A DNA stretch of 38,632 nt, from positions 1 to 38,632 of the forward strand of contig JAFXTJ010000124.1 of NCBI GenBank assembly GCA_017535945.1, in the 5' to 3' direction. Positions within the stretch are counted from its first letter, which is position 1. Each line of letters begins with the position of its first letter. This document shows, one piece after another, positions 25,338-34,642 of this stretch. This DNA is from Lachnospiraceae bacterium (GTDB taxonomy: Bacteria; Bacillota; Clostridia; Lachnospirales; Lachnospiraceae). The position numbers were made by a program, and so were the translations under genes. The notes beneath the pieces were generated by a model, which ran no database searches, was not told where the DNA came from, and was given only the letters and a program-made list of their open reading frames with translations.

Positions 25338-25626
25338 TTAATCGAAAACACTGATCTCCAGGATCTTCACTTCGATCTTGCGCAGCATGGTCTTAAGGCG
25401 CTTTAACAGATCTCTGGCGGCCCCTTTTCTCCAGTAGTCATAAGCCGTATAGATCCAGTCGATATAGGCCACTTCTTCATAAACACCGACCCCGAGGACC
25501 GCACAGGCCGTTCCGTCTCCGGCGATCGCCCCCAGCCAGAAGAGATTCTCGTTCTCAACCCCCCCATTCAGGGACCAGATCCTCAAAATATTCCGCATTA
25601 TCCGGCGCAATGTCCGTTACTCTCAT
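25338..25626 (-). pseudogene. GNAT acetyltransferase remnant, frameshifted in a G7 tract and C-terminally short
   Basis: An ATG at 25626 starts MRVTDIAPDNAEYFEDLVPEW, which then meets a stop within two codons because of seven G residues (C at 25559-25565 on the plus strand). With six G residues the frame would continue as GVENENLFWLGAIAGDG, a GNAT N-acetyltransferase start, and run through VAYIDWIYTAYDYWRKGAAR, the acetyl-CoA-binding loop region, to a stop at 25338. Even when corrected the protein has only 95 residues, whereas GNAT enzymes usually have about 150 or more, so the C-terminal part of the fold is missing. It is probably a decaying gene, though a sequencing error in the G run is possible for the first defect. 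Confidence 0.65.
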
Positions 25627-25692
25627 CCCCACCACAAAACCGTGAAAATTCTGAGCAGACTCTTGCAAGATCCTTAAATGTTTCTTAAATCA

Positions 25693-26631
25693 TCAGATGA
25701 GACCGGTCTGTTTGCAGAGAAAGATCCACAGAAACATCGTGAAGATGCAGCAGCCTGTGGTGAGGACCACCAGATCCGCCGCGAGTTCCCCGTTGCCCTC
25801 CATCTGCTGCGCCATGGTATAGGAGGAGACCGCTGTAGGCGCACCGGAAAAAACCAGGACGGGGACCAGCAGATCCCCACGAAATCCCAGAGCTGCCGCC
25901 AGGGAAATGGCGGCCAGCGGAAACAGAAGAAGCTTTGCCGTCAGGGATATGGCTAACTGCCTCCGGTAGAGAGACACACTGCCGAGTACAAAGGAGGCGC
26001 CCAGGACCACCAGAGACAGCGGTGTCGCCACCCGCCCCACATCCGTCACGGTCTTTGTGAGGACGGCGGGCAGCGTGATCCCGGAGAGGTTTACGAGGAT
26101 CCCGGCCAGAGAAGCGAGAATGAGCGGATTGGTGAGGATCCCCCTGAGCATCTTGCGTGCCTCGGGCCGCCCGCCGCGGAAGAATTCCAGCGTGATCACA
26201 GCGAGCACATTGTAGAACGGCACCAGCAGCCCCACCAGGAGTGAGGTGGGACCTGCCCCTTCGTCTCCGCACAGCGAGATCGCCACCGGTAGCCCGAAGA
26301 GCGCGAAATTACTGCGAAAGATTGCTTGGATCATCACGCCGCGGTTACGGTTTTCCCGCTCGATCCGCGGGATCACGAGCATGCACAGGAGGAAGATCAC
26401 GGATACGATCCCGAAGGAGCAGGCGACCAGTCTCCCGTGAAAGGCCTCGGAGAGCTCCGTCCTGCTGATATTGTCATAGAGATAGACCGGGAGAAAGACC
26501 CGGAAGCAGAGACGGTTCAGATCATTCAGCATTTCCTCTCTGATCATTCCCGCCCTGCGCAGCCCCGCCCCCAGCAGGATACATAAAAAAAGCGGAAAGA
26601 CGACCTCAAAGGAGAGGATCAGATTAGCCAT
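25693..26631 (-). CDS. AEC family transporter (auxin efflux carrier-like permease)
   Basis: The 312-residue protein has about ten membrane helices with the two five-helix halves of the AEC/BASS-like fold. Typical features are the early [18 protein letters not shown] and [18 protein letters not shown], a central cluster [17 protein letters not shown], and [17 protein letters not shown] at the start of the second half. Bacterial members carry organic acids such as malate or malonate; the substrate here cannot be read. Its start overlaps the deoC end by 8 bp, so the two are translated from the same message. The pairing with deoC does not by itself reveal a substrate. Confidence 0.92.
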   Translation of the reverse strand: MANLILSFEVVFPLFLCILLGAGLRRAGMIREEMLNDLNRLCFRVFLPVYLYDNISRTELSEAFHGRLVACSFGIVSVIFLLCMLVIPRIERENRNRGVMIQAIFRSNFALFGLPVAISLCGDEGAGPTSLLVGLLVPFYNVLAVITLEFFRGGRPEARKMLRGILTNPLILASLAGILVNLSGITLPAVLTKTVTDVGRVATPLSLVVLGASFVLGSVSLYRRQLAISLTAKLLLFPLAAISLAAALGFRGDLLVPVLVFSGAPTAVSSYTMAQQMEGNGELAADLVVLTTGCCIFTMFLWIFLCKQTGLI

Positions 26632-27295
26632 AGAAATCTTTTACCAGTCTGACGATCCGGCTCGTCCCGAGTCTCGTTGCGCCGAGAGACAGGAATTCCC
26701 TCGCGTCATCCAGGGAAGAGATCCCTCCGGCCGCTTTGATCCGGACGCTGTCACCGATGTGCTCTTTGAACAGCCGGATATCCGCCTGTGTGGCACCGCC
26801 GGTGGAGAAGCCGGTGGAGGTCTTGATAAAGTCCGCTCCCGTGACTGTCACGATCCCGCACATGCGGATCTTCTCCTCTTCAGTCAACAGGCAGGTCTCT
26901 ATGATCACCTTGAGGATATGACCGCCGCACGCTTCCCTGACCGCCCTGATCTCATCGCGCACATAGCCGTCATCACCGGCTTTCAGCATCCCGATGTTGA
27001 TGACCATGTCGATCTCATCGGCACCGTTTTCCAGCGCGTCCTTCGTCTCAAAGACCTTTGCCGCGGTGGTCATATTGCCGTTCGGGAAGCCGATGACCGT
27101 ACAGACTGCCATCCTGCCGCCCGTATAAGCTTTCGCCTGTTTCACATAGCAGGGCGGGATGCAGACACTCGCCGTGTGATACTTCATCGCATCGTCACAG
27201 AGTGAGCGGATCTCCTCCCATTCCGCCTCCGGCTTCAGCAGCGTGTGATCGCAGGCCGAGAGGATCTGTTCGATATCAATGTCATGTTCCTGCAT
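26624..27295 (-). CDS. deoC: Deoxyribose-phosphate aldolase
   Basis: DeoC splits 2-deoxyribose-5-phosphate to glyceraldehyde-3-phosphate and acetaldehyde in deoxynucleoside breakdown. The 223-residue protein has the class I aldolase motifs: [10 protein letters not shown] near the start, [16 protein letters not shown] around Asp97, and the Schiff-base lysine K158 in [15 protein letters not shown], with K187 in [10 protein letters not shown]. The ATG at 27295 is chosen because of the AAAGGAGAAGAGACC ribosome site; the open frame continues upstream without family similarity. A promoter with TTGACA lies about 30 bp upstream. It is followed by the overlapping AEC transporter gene. Confidence 0.96.
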   Translation of the reverse strand: MQEHDIDIEQILSACDHTLLKPEAEWEEIRSLCDDAMKYHTASVCIPPCYVKQAKAYTGGRMAVCTVIGFPNGNMTTAAKVFETKDALENGADEIDMVINIGMLKAGDDGYVRDEIRAVREACGGHILKVIIETCLLTEEEKIRMCGIVTVTGADFIKTSTGFSTGGATQADIRLFKEHIGDSVRIKAAGGISSLDDAREFLSLGATRLGTSRIVRLVKDFYG

Positions 27296-27326
27296 GGTCT
27301 CTTCTCCTTTTTCGAAACTATCTACC

Positions 27327-27355
27327 ATCATCCGCATTCCGCTGTTTTTTGTCAA
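27327..27355 (-). promoter_or_regulatory. Promoter of deoC
   Basis: On the minus strand TTGACA (27355-27350), 17 bases and GATGAT (27332-27327) form a sigma-A-type promoter. Its -35 box lies 12 bp from the divergent -35 box of the transporter gene at 27425. Confidence 0.55.
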
Positions 27356-27367
27356 GAGGCCGGCGAT

Positions 27368-27396
27368 TTGACAAGAGCGCCCCGTAGTGATAAGAA
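27368..27396 (+). promoter_or_regulatory. Promoter of the cation diffusion facilitator gene
   Basis: TTGACA (27368-27373), 17 bases and TAAGAA (27391-27396) form a sigma-A-type promoter about 30 bp before the start at 27425. The two divergent -35 boxes create a TTGTCAA/TTGACAA inverted repeat around 27349-27375. Confidence 0.55.
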
Positions 27397-27424
27397 CAAG
27401 ATACAGACAGCAGGAGGCTTTGTC

Positions 27425-28318
27425 ATGGATGAACAACGGATCATAAAAAAGATGTCGCGTGTCGGTATCCTCGGCAATGTGGTACTGGCCGCTTTCAAAC
27501 TGCTCGCCGGTCTTCTCGGTCATTCCGGTGCCATGGTGTCGGATGCCGTGCACTCCCTCTCCGATGTGTTTGCCACTCTGATCGCCTGGCTCGGCGTGCG
27601 AATGGCGCAGCGCGAAGGGGATAAGGAGCACCCTTACGGTCATGAACGGCTGGAATGCGTCGCGTCACTGACGCTGGGGCTGATCCTCGCCGGGACCGGG
27701 CTCGGGATCGGTTATACCGGGATCCGCAAACTCCTCTTCGAACGGGGATCCATTGAGATACCGACGATGCTCCCCCTGATCGCCGCGTTGATATCGATCG
27801 TCGTCAAGGAGGCGATGTACCGGTATACCATGCATTACGCAAAACTTATGGATTCCGCGGCGTTCAAGGCGGATGCCTGGCATCACCGCTCGGATGCGCT
27901 CTCTTCGATCGGCTCGTTCGCCGGTATCGGTCTGGCGAAGCTGGGACTGCCGTTCATGGACCCGGTCGCGAGTCTGCTGATCTGTGTATTCATTCTGAAG
28001 ATTGCTTATGAGATCATGCAGGATGCGATCAACAAGATGCTCGACACCTCATGCGGAAGTGAAACGGAACAGCAGATCCGGGAATTCATCGAAGCGCAGC
28101 AGGGTGTGGAACAGATCGATCTGCTGCATACCAGACAGTTCGGCAACAAGATCTATATCGATCTGGAGATCGCGGTGAAACGGGATATCTCGCTGATCGA
28201 TGCGCACACGATCGCGGAGCGGGTCCACGATGCCGTGGAGCAGCATTTCACCAATGTGAAGCATGTGATGATCCACGTAAATCCGGCGGAGGAACATACG
28301 GAACAGCCGGGGGCCTGA
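27425..28318 (+). CDS. Cation diffusion facilitator (CDF) family metal transporter
   Basis: The 297-residue protein exports divalent metal ions such as zinc, iron, manganese or cobalt in exchange for protons. It has six membrane helices, with metal-site residues in SDAVHSLSD (about residues 39-47, helix 2) and HHRSDALSS (helix 5), and a C-terminal cytoplasmic domain (about 205-297) of ferredoxin-like type ending [20 protein letters not shown] after helix 2 is also typical. The start at 27425 is supported by AGGAGG seven bases upstream, while the frame is open further upstream without support. Metal specificity cannot be told from these motifs. It ends 8 bp before the convergent araC-type gene. 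Confidence 0.95.
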   Translation: MDEQRIIKKMSRVGILGNVVLAAFKLLAGLLGHSGAMVSDAVHSLSDVFATLIAWLGVRMAQREGDKEHPYGHERLECVASLTLGLILAGTGLGIGYTGIRKLLFERGSIEIPTMLPLIAALISIVVKEAMYRYTMHYAKLMDSAAFKADAWHHRSDALSSIGSFAGIGLAKLGLPFMDPVASLLICVFILKIAYEIMQDAINKMLDTSCGSETEQQIREFIEAQQGVEQIDLLHTRQFGNKIYIDLEIAVKRDISLIDAHTIAERVHDAVEQHFTNVKHVMIHVNPAEEHTEQPGA

Positions 28319-28326
28319 AGCGCCGG

Positions 28327-29205
28327 TCAGTGTCTCACATTTTCTCCCCGCACAAACAGAGCGCGGTATTCTCCCGGCGCGATGCCCTTTTCCTCACGGA
28401 ACACCCGGTTGAAACTCGGGATGCTCTGGAAGCCCGAGAGCATCGCGACCTCCGTCAGCGTCCTGCCCTCATCCGCCAGCAGTTCCGTAGCCTTCTCCAG
28501 CCGGATCGTATTGAGCCATCTGCTGTAGTTCATACCGGCCACCTGCTTGAAGATCCGTGAGAAATAATCCCTGCTGATCCCGACCATCTCAGCCATGGCG
28601 CTCTGGGACAGATCGTCCGCAGTGAGATTGTTCTTGATATAGTCGGTCACCGCCAGCATCCGCCGCATGACATCATCGGAGAAGCCGTCATGCGCCGCGC
28701 CGGCGAGCTCCGGCGCCAGTTCCTTGCGGTATTCGAGAAGCTTCAGCATGAAATCCATGAGCAGCATGCAGCAGCGGATCTCCCGCTCCGGCATATCCGA
28801 GAAGAAGATCTCCTGCATCTGACCGATGATCATCTTTAATTCACCTGCGAGGGCCGGGTGCGCGTTCCGGCAGATAACATGAAGATTGCGGTACATGTGC
28901 ATGATCCTGCGCAGATCAAAGAGGGAATTGATGAACGCGTTGGAGAACTGGATGACCAGCGCATGTTCCCTGTCCGCATCAGGGATCGCATGCACCTCCA
29001 TCGGCCAGACCAGCACGATATCGTCTGTCACCAGCTCATAGGTATTCTTTCCCACGGAATAGATATTGGTCTTCCCGGGACCCACGAGGAGGATCTCCCC
29101 GCAGGAATGCCAGTGCGCCTGATAATGGCGCTCCTTATAGCCGGTGGTCATGTGAAAGGCACTCACACGGTCAAAATCGTAGACTTCGTAATTGCTGTAA
29201 TCCAT
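28327..29205 (-). CDS. AraC family transcriptional regulator
   Basis: The 292-residue protein has an N-terminal cupin-like sensor domain (about residues 20-110, with HWHSCGEILLVGPG and LVWPMEVHAI) and a C-terminal AraC DNA-binding domain with two helix-turn-helix units (about 190-285). The second one shows the classical RTLTEVAMLSGFQSIPSFNR followed by VFREEKGIAPGEYR. The start at 29205 (MDYSNYEVYDF) has a GGGGGACAGG ribosome site, whereas earlier in-frame starts run through the divergent promoter region. It is divergent from the MATE gene at 29324, with a 16-bp palindrome between them, so it likely controls that gene and itself. The sensor domain suggests a small organic effector. Confidence 0.93.
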   Translation of the reverse strand: MDYSNYEVYDFDRVSAFHMTTGYKERHYQAHWHSCGEILLVGPGKTNIYSVGKNTYELVTDDIVLVWPMEVHAIPDADREHALVIQFSNAFINSLFDLRRIMHMYRNLHVICRNAHPALAGELKMIIGQMQEIFFSDMPEREIRCCMLLMDFMLKLLEYRKELAPELAGAAHDGFSDDVMRRMLAVTDYIKNNLTADDLSQSAMAEMVGISRDYFSRIFKQVAGMNYSRWLNTIRLEKATELLADEGRTLTEVAMLSGFQSIPSFNRVFREEKGIAPGEYRALFVRGENVRH

Positions 29206-29258
29206 CCTGTCCCCCGTCCATGTCAAAAAATGATAAATCACAGTTCGTTTCATGAGAG

Positions 29259-29274
29259 GGATCCCGCGGGATCC
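29259..29274. promoter_or_regulatory. 16-bp perfect palindrome between araC-type and MATE genes
   Basis: GGATCCCGCGGGATCC is a perfect palindrome located between the divergent genes. It occupies the spacer just upstream of TATTAT (29277-29282), a possible -10 box for the MATE gene that has no recognisable -35 box. AraC family sites are more often direct repeats, so the binding protein is unproven. Confidence 0.4.
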
Positions 29275-29323
29275 TGTATTATCATCAACCCACCGGTACA
29301 AAGGACCAACTGGGAGATTGACG

Positions 29324-30724
29324 ATGATGAAGAGCAAGATCACGGATATGACAACCGGCAGCCCGCTCAGGCACATTCTGCTGTTTGCGTTACCGACACT
29401 GATCGGCAACATCTTTCAGCAGGTGTATAACCTCACGGATTCTGTCATCGTCGGGCGCTTCATCGGCTCGGAGGCGTTCGCCGCCGTGGGCGCGACGTCA
29501 TCCATCACCTTTCTCTTCTTTGCGCTGTGCAACGGCGTGGGCAATGGCGGCGGGATCGTCACCTCCCAGTATTACGGCGCACACGATGACGAACGGGTAA
29601 AGAACTGCATCGTGAACACCGGCTTCATCATGCTCATCGTCCCGGCCGTGTTCGGCCTGACCGGATTTCTCTCGGCGCCGGCGCTGTTAAATATCCTCGG
29701 CACTCCCGCGGAGATCATGAGCAATGCGGTCCTGTACGTGCGCTTCATGTGTGTCAGTCTGCTGTTCGTGTCGCTCTACAACTATTTCTGCAATATGCTC
29801 CGCGCGCTCGGCGATTCCAGAACACCGCTGTATTTCCTGATCATCTCAACGCTCGTCAATGTCGTCCTCGATATCATCTTTGTCTGCGTCTTCTCGCTGG
29901 GGATCGTCGGAGCGGCTTCGGCTACCGTGATCGCACAGTTCATCTCCGCGCTGTTATCGGGGATCCATGCCTGCCGGACAAATCCCTATTTCCGCTTCAC
30001 TAAGAGCGATATGTACATATCGGCGGATATGTGCAAACGGATCGTGCGTCTGGGTGTTCCCATGTCGATCCAGTTCGCACTGATCGCCATTTCCTCCATG
30101 GCGCTGCAGCGGGTCGTCAATTCCTTCGGCACCACCGTCGTCGCCGCCTTTACCGCGACAAACCGGATCGAGCAGCTGATCCATCAGCCCTATATGACTC
30201 TCGCCGCCTCGCTGTCCACCTTCAGCGGACAGAATTTCGGTGCGAAGCGCAATGACCGCGTCTACACCGGCTACCGGACCGGCCTGCGCATCATGGTCAT
30301 CCTGACAGCGGTCCTGGTGACCGCCATGCAGCTCTTCGGCCGCTCGATCGCGGGCATGTTCGTCTCCGATGAAAATGTCATCGGTCTCGCCGCACAGGGT
30401 CTTAAGATCACGAGCCTCTTCTACATCACGCTCGGCATGATCTATGTCATCCGCGGCGTCCTCACCGGCATCGGCGACGCCTTCTTCTCCCTGTTCAACG
30501 GCATTGTGGAGGTGATCGGCCGCTTCACGGTCCCTGTCCTCCTCACTGCTTATCTGGGATTCGGCGAGCGCGGGATCTGGATCTCTTCCGGTATCGTCTG
30601 GGCGATCAGCGGCATCACCGCGTGGTTCCGCTATCTGACCTATTTCCGCAGCCGGATCGAGGTTCCCAAGGGTTCCGCTTTTACGCTTCCCGCTTTTCTG
30701 TCTGCGACACGGAGATCCGTCTGA
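29324..30724 (+). CDS. MATE family efflux transporter
   Basis: The 466-residue protein has twelve predicted membrane helices and the MATE fold: FALPTLIGNIFQQVYNLTD near the start, DSVIVGRFIG, and VNSFGTTVVAAFTATNRIEQ in the second half. These transporters export drugs or metabolites using sodium or proton gradients. The start at 29324 (ATGATGAAG) follows GGGAGA; the next ATG is an equal choice. It is divergent from the AraC regulator, which suggests inducible expression. Its 3' end overlaps that of the convergent second MATE gene by 44 bp. Exported substrate unknown. Confidence 0.95.
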   Translation: MMKSKITDMTTGSPLRHILLFALPTLIGNIFQQVYNLTDSVIVGRFIGSEAFAAVGATSSITFLFFALCNGVGNGGGIVTSQYYGAHDDERVKNCIVNTGFIMLIVPAVFGLTGFLSAPALLNILGTPAEIMSNAVLYVRFMCVSLLFVSLYNYFCNMLRALGDSRTPLYFLIISTLVNVVLDIIFVCVFSLGIVGAASATVIAQFISALLSGIHACRTNPYFRFTKSDMYISADMCKRIVRLGVPMSIQFALIAISSMALQRVVNSFGTTVVAAFTATNRIEQLIHQPYMTLAASLSTFSGQNFGAKRNDRVYTGYRTGLRIMVILTAVLVTAMQLFGRSIAGMFVSDENVIGLAAQGLKITSLFYITLGMIYVIRGVLTGIGDAFFSLFNGIVEVIGRFTVPVLLTAYLGFGERGIWISSGIVWAISGITAWFRYLTYFRSRIEVPKGSAFTLPAFLSATRRSV

Positions 30725-32078
30725 TCCACTTGCCGCTTCTAAGGCGCAGATAACTCCAGATCGTCTTTAAGATATCATCGGATTTCAGGCACACATAGAT
30801 CCAGAAAGCCGGCAGCCGGAACACGAACCCGGCCAGGACCCCCAGCGGGATGGAGACGGTCCACAGGAAGATGTTGTCGGTGATCATGAGCATCTTCGTG
30901 TCTCCGCCGCCCCGTAACACACCTTTTGTCATGATGCTGTTCGTCGCCCGGAAAACGATGATGAAACTGATCGCCAGCATCAGTTCTCCCGCAATGGCTC
31001 TCGTCTCCTCTCCCACCCCCGAATAGGAAGCGATGATCGGATACTTCGCCAGAGCAATGAACAGCGCGGACAGCACACCCAGGCCGAGGCCCAGGCGGAA
31101 GAAAAGGTGTCCCTGACGCATCGCGCGGTCTCTGTCGCCTTCCCCGAGCGTCTGTCCGGTGACGATGGCGCCGGACTGGCTCACACCCTGCACCACCACG
31201 GTGGAGAGCTGCTGCGTCACCGCCGTTATCGCATTCGCGGCGACAAAGGTCGCGCCCAGATGGCCGATGACCATGGCCACCGTGTTGTTGCCGATCGCGA
31301 GGATGCCGTCGCTGATGAGGACCGGGATGCAGATCCGCACATATTCGCGGATGAGCGAACCGGTCTTCATGAGCAGATGCCGGACACGGAAAGCGATCTC
31401 CCGGTCTTTGCACAGGAGATAACCCACGATGAGCGTGGCTTCAAAGATCCTGGCCAGGATCGTTCCCAGCGCGGCCCCTGCGACCTCAAGCCTCGGCGCG
31501 CCGAACTTGCCGAAGATAAAGGTGTAATTGGCCACAAGATTGACGAAAAAAGCGCCGATGGACACGAACAGCGGCAGGCGTACCTGGCGCACGCTCCGGA
31601 GCGCGATCGTCGTTGTGAGAGACGCACCGAGGAAGAAGTAGGCCGCCACGGACCAGCGGAAATAGACGGCTCCGGATTCGATGATCGCGGTCTCGTCGGT
31701 ATACATCCGCATGAGGAGCTCCGGGATCAGGGCCGTCACCAGGGCGAATACCGCGGCGAGAGCCAGTGTCAGCCTGAGCATCAGGCACACGGTCTGACGG
31801 AGGGCATGTTCCGCGGCTTCCGGATCCTTGCCTCCCATTTTCATACCGTAGTAACGGGAGACCAGAACGGAGGCCCCCATCCCCAGTCCCATACAGAAGA
31901 TCTGATAGATGCTGATAAAGGAGTTGGCAAGTGACGTGGCCGAAAGCGCTGTCTCGCCCAGTGCCCCGACCATGATGGTGTCGAGCATATTGACACCGAT
32001 CGTGATAAGGCTCTGCGCCGCGATGGGCAGAGCCAGCGTGAAAACATTGCGGAAGAATTTACGGTCTGCTTCGTTCAA
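30681..32078 (-). CDS. Second MATE family efflux transporter
   Basis: The product has twelve predicted helices and the MATE motifs FTLALPIAAQSLITIGVNM, DTIMVGALGETALSATSLAN, and ATFVAANAITAVTQQLST in the second half. The start is uncertain. I chose the TTG at 32078 (then NEADRKFF), because GGGGGGGAG and AAGGAC directly precede it and the protein then begins a few residues before the first helix, as in the family. ATG codons at 32105 and 32111 would overlap the preceding gene and have no ribosome site. It follows the EAL-domain gene by 4 bp and probably shares its message. It is distinct in sequence from the MATE protein encoded on the opposite strand. Confidence 0.92.
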   Translation of the reverse strand: MNEADRKFFRNVFTLALPIAAQSLITIGVNMLDTIMVGALGETALSATSLANSFISIYQIFCMGLGMGASVLVSRYYGMKMGGKDPEAAEHALRQTVCLMLRLTLALAAVFALVTALIPELLMRMYTDETAIIESGAVYFRWSVAAYFFLGASLTTTIALRSVRQVRLPLFVSIGAFFVNLVANYTFIFGKFGAPRLEVAGAALGTILARIFEATLIVGYLLCKDREIAFRVRHLLMKTGSLIREYVRICIPVLISDGILAIGNNTVAMVIGHLGATFVAANAITAVTQQLSTVVVQGVSQSGAIVTGQTLGEGDRDRAMRQGHLFFRLGLGLGVLSALFIALAKYPIIASYSGVGEETRAIAGELMLAISFIIVFRATNSIMTKGVLRGGGDTKMLMITDNIFLWTVSIPLGVLAGFVFRLPAFWIYVCLKSDDILKTIWSYLRLRSGKWIRRISVSQTEKREA

Positions 32079-32082
32079 GTCC

Positions 32083-34584
32083 TTATTCTCCCCCCCAGAG
32101 GTCATTGTCATCCGCAACGGTGAGTTTGCCGGAGAGGATGAATTCCGTGATGTCATCGCGATTCATGGGCTTGCCGAAGAAGTATCCCTGCGCGCGTTCG
32201 CAGCCGATGGAGCGCAGAAATTCGCGCTGTGCATCGGTCTCGACCCCCTCCGTGAGCGCCATCATATGGATCTGATCCGCCATATGCACCACGCTCTCAA
32301 GGATGGGCTTGGTCCATGCGTTTTCCTCAAAGCCCGTGAGGAATTTCATATCGATCTTGAGCACATCAAAGGGGAAATCCTTGAGGGAATTCAGGGAGGA
32401 ATAACCGCTCCCGAAATCATCCAGCCACAGACGGAAACCGGCATCCTTGAATTCATGCATCGCTGCCACGAGCTTCTCCGACTGGTCATTCAGGGCGCTC
32501 TCCGTGATCTCGATATCCAGCAATTCCACGGGGATATCGTATCGCGTCAAGATGTCCTGCATCTCCCGCACGATATCACAGACCTCAAAATCCAGCCTGG
32601 AGAGATTGAGCGAGATCGGTACGAGCCGCAGTCCCATCTCTTTGGCGATATTCAGATTCCTGCAGATCAACTCCGCCATGCACAGATCCAGCTTGTGGAT
32701 CAGGTGATGCTCCTCCAGGACACCGATAAATGCTGCCGGAGAGAGGAAACCATAGACCGGATCCTCCCATCTAGCCAGCGCTTCGAGCGCTGTGAGCTTC
32801 CCGTCCGACAGACGCACGATCGGCTGATAAAAGACCTTGATATGTCCTTTTTCCACGGCCTCATCGATATGGGTCACGATATAATGACTTCGGTGAAGTC
32901 TGGTCTCGAGTTCCTCGTCATAGATGTATAACAGCTTGTCATACTGATCACGGATGCTGTCGCAGGCGATCCGTGCCCGGTCGCAGGCAAGCGACGCGTC
33001 CGCCTCGTCATTTTTCGGCCGGTACACGCCCACCTTTAACTGGAGTTTTACGTCCCGCTGCTCGACCTTGAGGATCTCTCTGAGCCTCGTGATCTTGCCG
33101 TAGCTCGTCTCCGGTGCATCCCCCGTCAGCACGATGAAATGATCATCAGAGATGCGGGAGACCAGTGAGCGGTCAAAGAGCTCCTCCATGTTTTCCGCCA
33201 GACATTTAAGCAGCCGGTCTCCCATCTGAAAGCCGTAGGTCTCGTTGAATTCCTTGAAGTTGTTGATATCAAAATAGAGGAACTCCGGGATCTCGCCGGA
33301 CAGCATGGACGCAACCAGGAGCTTGTCCGCATGGGAACGGAAATAGTGCATATTGGTGAGTCCGGTGAGCGGATCGGTCTCATGCGGAGAAAGCATCCGC
33401 TTTCCGAGTTTGCCGTCTTCCTCCTTCTTGCGCATCGAGGCAAGCGTATCGACGAGCGTCTGCTTGCGTCCCAGCCGCTTCGCTTCGTAGAGTGTATGAT
33501 CCGAATACCGGATCATGTCCAGCACATCGATGACACCGCCGGGCCTTCCCTCACAGATCCCACAGGATAAGGAAGTTCTGATATCCGTACCGGAGATGAC
33601 CTCCCGGTGCATGCGGTCCTGCAGATCCGTGATCCTGGAGCGGATCTCCTCCATGGGATAACCGCTCGCAAACAGGAGAAACCCGTCCCCGCCGTAGCGG
33701 TAGATCTCCAGCCAGCGATCCTCCGAGCGGCAGCAGAGCGGCAAAAAGATCTCCTTCATGACCTGTGCGATGCGCCTTAACACTTCATCGCCGACCGTAT
33801 GATTATAGGTATCATTGATATACTTGAAATTATCCACGTCCGCCATGGCGACGATGATGTCACGTCCGGGCAGCTCGGCCAGATCATCGTTCATGCTGTT
33901 GCGGTTCTTCAGCCCGGTCAGTTCATCCATATACAGGCTCTTCTGCAACTGTTCGATCGCCTGCGAAAGGTGCTCCGAGCGTCTGGCATGGGCGATACGC
34001 ACCGAATAATTGCCGATCGAGCACATGAAGATACACAGCCACATGACAAAGAAATTGACGCGTGTGGCGTAACTGGCGCCGTCCACATACGCCATCAGCA
34101 GGTACATCAGATAAAAGGAGCACCCGGAGATGATCAGCGAGATGATCGGCCGCCATACGATGAGGCACAGACCGAAAACAGTCAGAGACACAAAAGTGAA
34201 GAGCTGCTCCCCCACAGCATAATCATGATAAGAGATATACACACCGAACAGGATACAGGTCAGGGAGAACCCCGCAAACAGACCGAGCGAGAGCCGATGG
34301 CGGTTTTTCTTCGCACGCAGACTCCGGATCGAATGGATCAGCACAATGAACGCCACGATGATCAGCAGCAGATAGAGGCCGATATGTGATACAATCCAGT
34401 ACGGCGTGCGGTCGCGCGTGCCCGTGACGACCCCATGCACCGCACTGAAGATCATCCAGATCTCCAGGATGATGATGACGGAAGACATATAGAGACTCGT
34501 GCGCATATTCTCGAAATCGAATTCGTCGGTGACATATGCGCTGTCCCGTTTCAGGCCGAGCCAGCCGGCGATCTTCTCCCGCAT
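32083..34584 (-). CDS. Membrane protein with two degenerate GGDEF domains and an EAL domain
   Basis: The 833-residue protein has about six membrane helices in residues 30-195. A first GGDEF-like domain (about 218-380) keeps MDELTGLKNRNS and the metal aspartate D249, but its signature reads YGGDGF (297-302) in place of GG[D/E]EF, losing the catalytic glutamate. A second (about 403-560) starts DPLTGLTNMHYF but has RISDDHF (477-483) at the signature. The EAL domain (about 580-815) looks complete: E601 in ALEALARW, N660, E692, LDDFGSGYSSL (721-731), K743, and EGVET (779-783). I infer a c-di-GMP phosphodiesterase with sensory or GTP-binding GGDEF domains. It has its own TTGACA promoter and is followed by a MATE gene. 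In a flagellated cell it would favour motility. Confidence 0.94.
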   Translation of the reverse strand: MREKIAGWLGLKRDSAYVTDEFDFENMRTSLYMSSVIIILEIWMIFSAVHGVVTGTRDRTPYWIVSHIGLYLLLIIVAFIVLIHSIRSLRAKKNRHRLSLGLFAGFSLTCILFGVYISYHDYAVGEQLFTFVSLTVFGLCLIVWRPIISLIISGCSFYLMYLLMAYVDGASYATRVNFFVMWLCIFMCSIGNYSVRIAHARRSEHLSQAIEQLQKSLYMDELTGLKNRNSMNDDLAELPGRDIIVAMADVDNFKYINDTYNHTVGDEVLRRIAQVMKEIFLPLCCRSEDRWLEIYRYGGDGFLLFASGYPMEEIRSRITDLQDRMHREVISGTDIRTSLSCGICEGRPGGVIDVLDMIRYSDHTLYEAKRLGRKQTLVDTLASMRKKEEDGKLGKRMLSPHETDPLTGLTNMHYFRSHADKLLVASMLSGEIPEFLYFDINNFKEFNETYGFQMGDRLLKCLAENMEELFDRSLVSRISDDHFIVLTGDAPETSYGKITRLREILKVEQRDVKLQLKVGVYRPKNDEADASLACDRARIACDSIRDQYDKLLYIYDEELETRLHRSHYIVTHIDEAVEKGHIKVFYQPIVRLSDGKLTALEALARWEDPVYGFLSPAAFIGVLEEHHLIHKLDLCMAELICRNLNIAKEMGLRLVPISLNLSRLDFEVCDIVREMQDILTRYDIPVELLDIEITESALNDQSEKLVAAMHEFKDAGFRLWLDDFGSGYSSLNSLKDFPFDVLKIDMKFLTGFEENAWTKPILESVVHMADQIHMMALTEGVETDAQREFLRSIGCERAQGYFFGKPMNRDDITEFILSGKLTVADDNDLWGGE

Positions 34585-34606
34585 TTACATACTTCCTCCG
34601 CATACC

Positions 34607-34636
34607 ATCATAGTCTTTATCCGCTCATTCTGTCAA
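34607..34636 (-). promoter_or_regulatory. Sigma-A-type promoter of the EAL-domain gene
   Basis: On the minus strand TTGACA (34636-34631), 18 bases and TATGAT (34612-34607) form a strong promoter. A GGAGGAAG ribosome site lies between it and the ATG at 34584. Confidence 0.65.
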
Positions 34637-34642
34637 CTTGAA

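Noticed and set aside
32083-32156. ATG starts of the second MATE gene at 32105, 32111 or 32156
   Set aside because: They have no ribosome site and overlap the EAL gene; the TTG at 32078 is better placed, but this is not certain.
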